DNA of 6,813 nt from an uncultured Bacteroidales bacterium (lineage in GTDB: Bacteria > Bacteroidota > Bacteroidia > Bacteroidales > Paludibacteraceae), in contig CAIYTJ010000729.1 of the NCBI GenBank assembly GCA_903929065.1, positions 1 through 6,813 on the forward strand, written 5' to 3'. Below, in pieces: positions 6,790 to 6,813 of the stretch. The position numbers were made by a program, and so were the translations under genes. Numbering within the stretch: position 1 is the first letter of the stretch; every line of letters starts with the position of its first letter. The notes below the pieces were generated by a model, which had not been told where the DNA came from, made no database searches, and saw nothing but the letters and a program-made list of their open reading frames with translations.

Positions 6790-6813
6790 CACTCCAAAAC
6801 AATACCAAATTTA

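Larger units (their letters stand above)
6612..6813. other. Noncoding 3' region with inverted repeats
   Basis: No credible coding frame is visible in these 202 bp of AT-rich DNA. They hold a long-loop dyad (6621-6655) and two small perfect hairpins. The first is TGAATT/AATTCA around a TTGT loop (6720-6735); the second is ATTAAAA/TTTTAAT around TTG (6737-6753). An AGTGC/GCACT pair (6774-6778, 6789-6793) flanks a possible promoter box. There is no hairpin followed by a T run, so no strong terminator for the barrel gene is seen. Confidence 0.6.

Noticed and set aside
1..6813. Search for CRISPR array, tRNA/rRNA, transposase or phage genes
   Set aside because: No regularly spaced repeats beyond the 7-bp units, no tRNA-like fold or rRNA segment, and no transposase or integrase motifs were seen.

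Overview
The window looks like chromosomal DNA from a member of the Bacteroidota, with moderate G+C in the genes and AT-rich gaps. Three things support this. Promoter-like boxes match the Bacteroidota form (TAnnTTTG, one with a TTG 19 bp upstream). The genes start without strong Shine-Dalgarno sequences, behind A-rich leaders. The third gene is an outer-membrane barrel of a type found mostly in that phylum (carboxypeptidase-regulatory-like domain, plug, barrel). A finer placement is a guess; an anaerobic or facultative Bacteroidales/Marinilabiliales-type organism would fit.

Layout. Positions 1-297 are a divergent intergenic region. It holds a well-formed leftward promoter and the probable first 18 codons of a gene leaving the left edge, plus a weaker rightward promoter candidate. 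Positions 298-1956 encode a full-length ETF:quinone oxidoreductase with its C-terminal [4Fe-4S] domain. After a 40-bp gap made of AT-rich heptamer repeats, 1997-3937 encodes a 646-residue protein in which the two electron-transfer flavoprotein subunits, beta then alpha, are fused in one chain. A 12-bp perfect hairpin with a T run (3960-3994) closes this two-gene unit. A separate unit follows: a promoter near 4106, a leader hairpin, and a large outer-membrane beta-barrel receptor-like protein (4188-6611). The last 200 bp are noncoding, with several inverted repeats and a weak promoter candidate for a gene beyond the edge.

How the genes work together. The fused ETF should accept electrons (from acyl-CoA dehydrogenases, from NADH, or both), and the oxidoreductase should pass them through FAD and its iron-sulfur cluster to the membrane quinone, probably menaquinone in this phylum. 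The beta and alpha halves carry motifs (GRQ-x2-DGDTA, TADCTGLEI) that I associate with the clostridial/bifurcating ETF branch rather than the mitochondrial type. The unit may therefore be a compact two-polypeptide version of the four-gene Fix/EtfABCX system; this is inference. The barrel protein has its own promoter and no evident functional link to the ETF pair.
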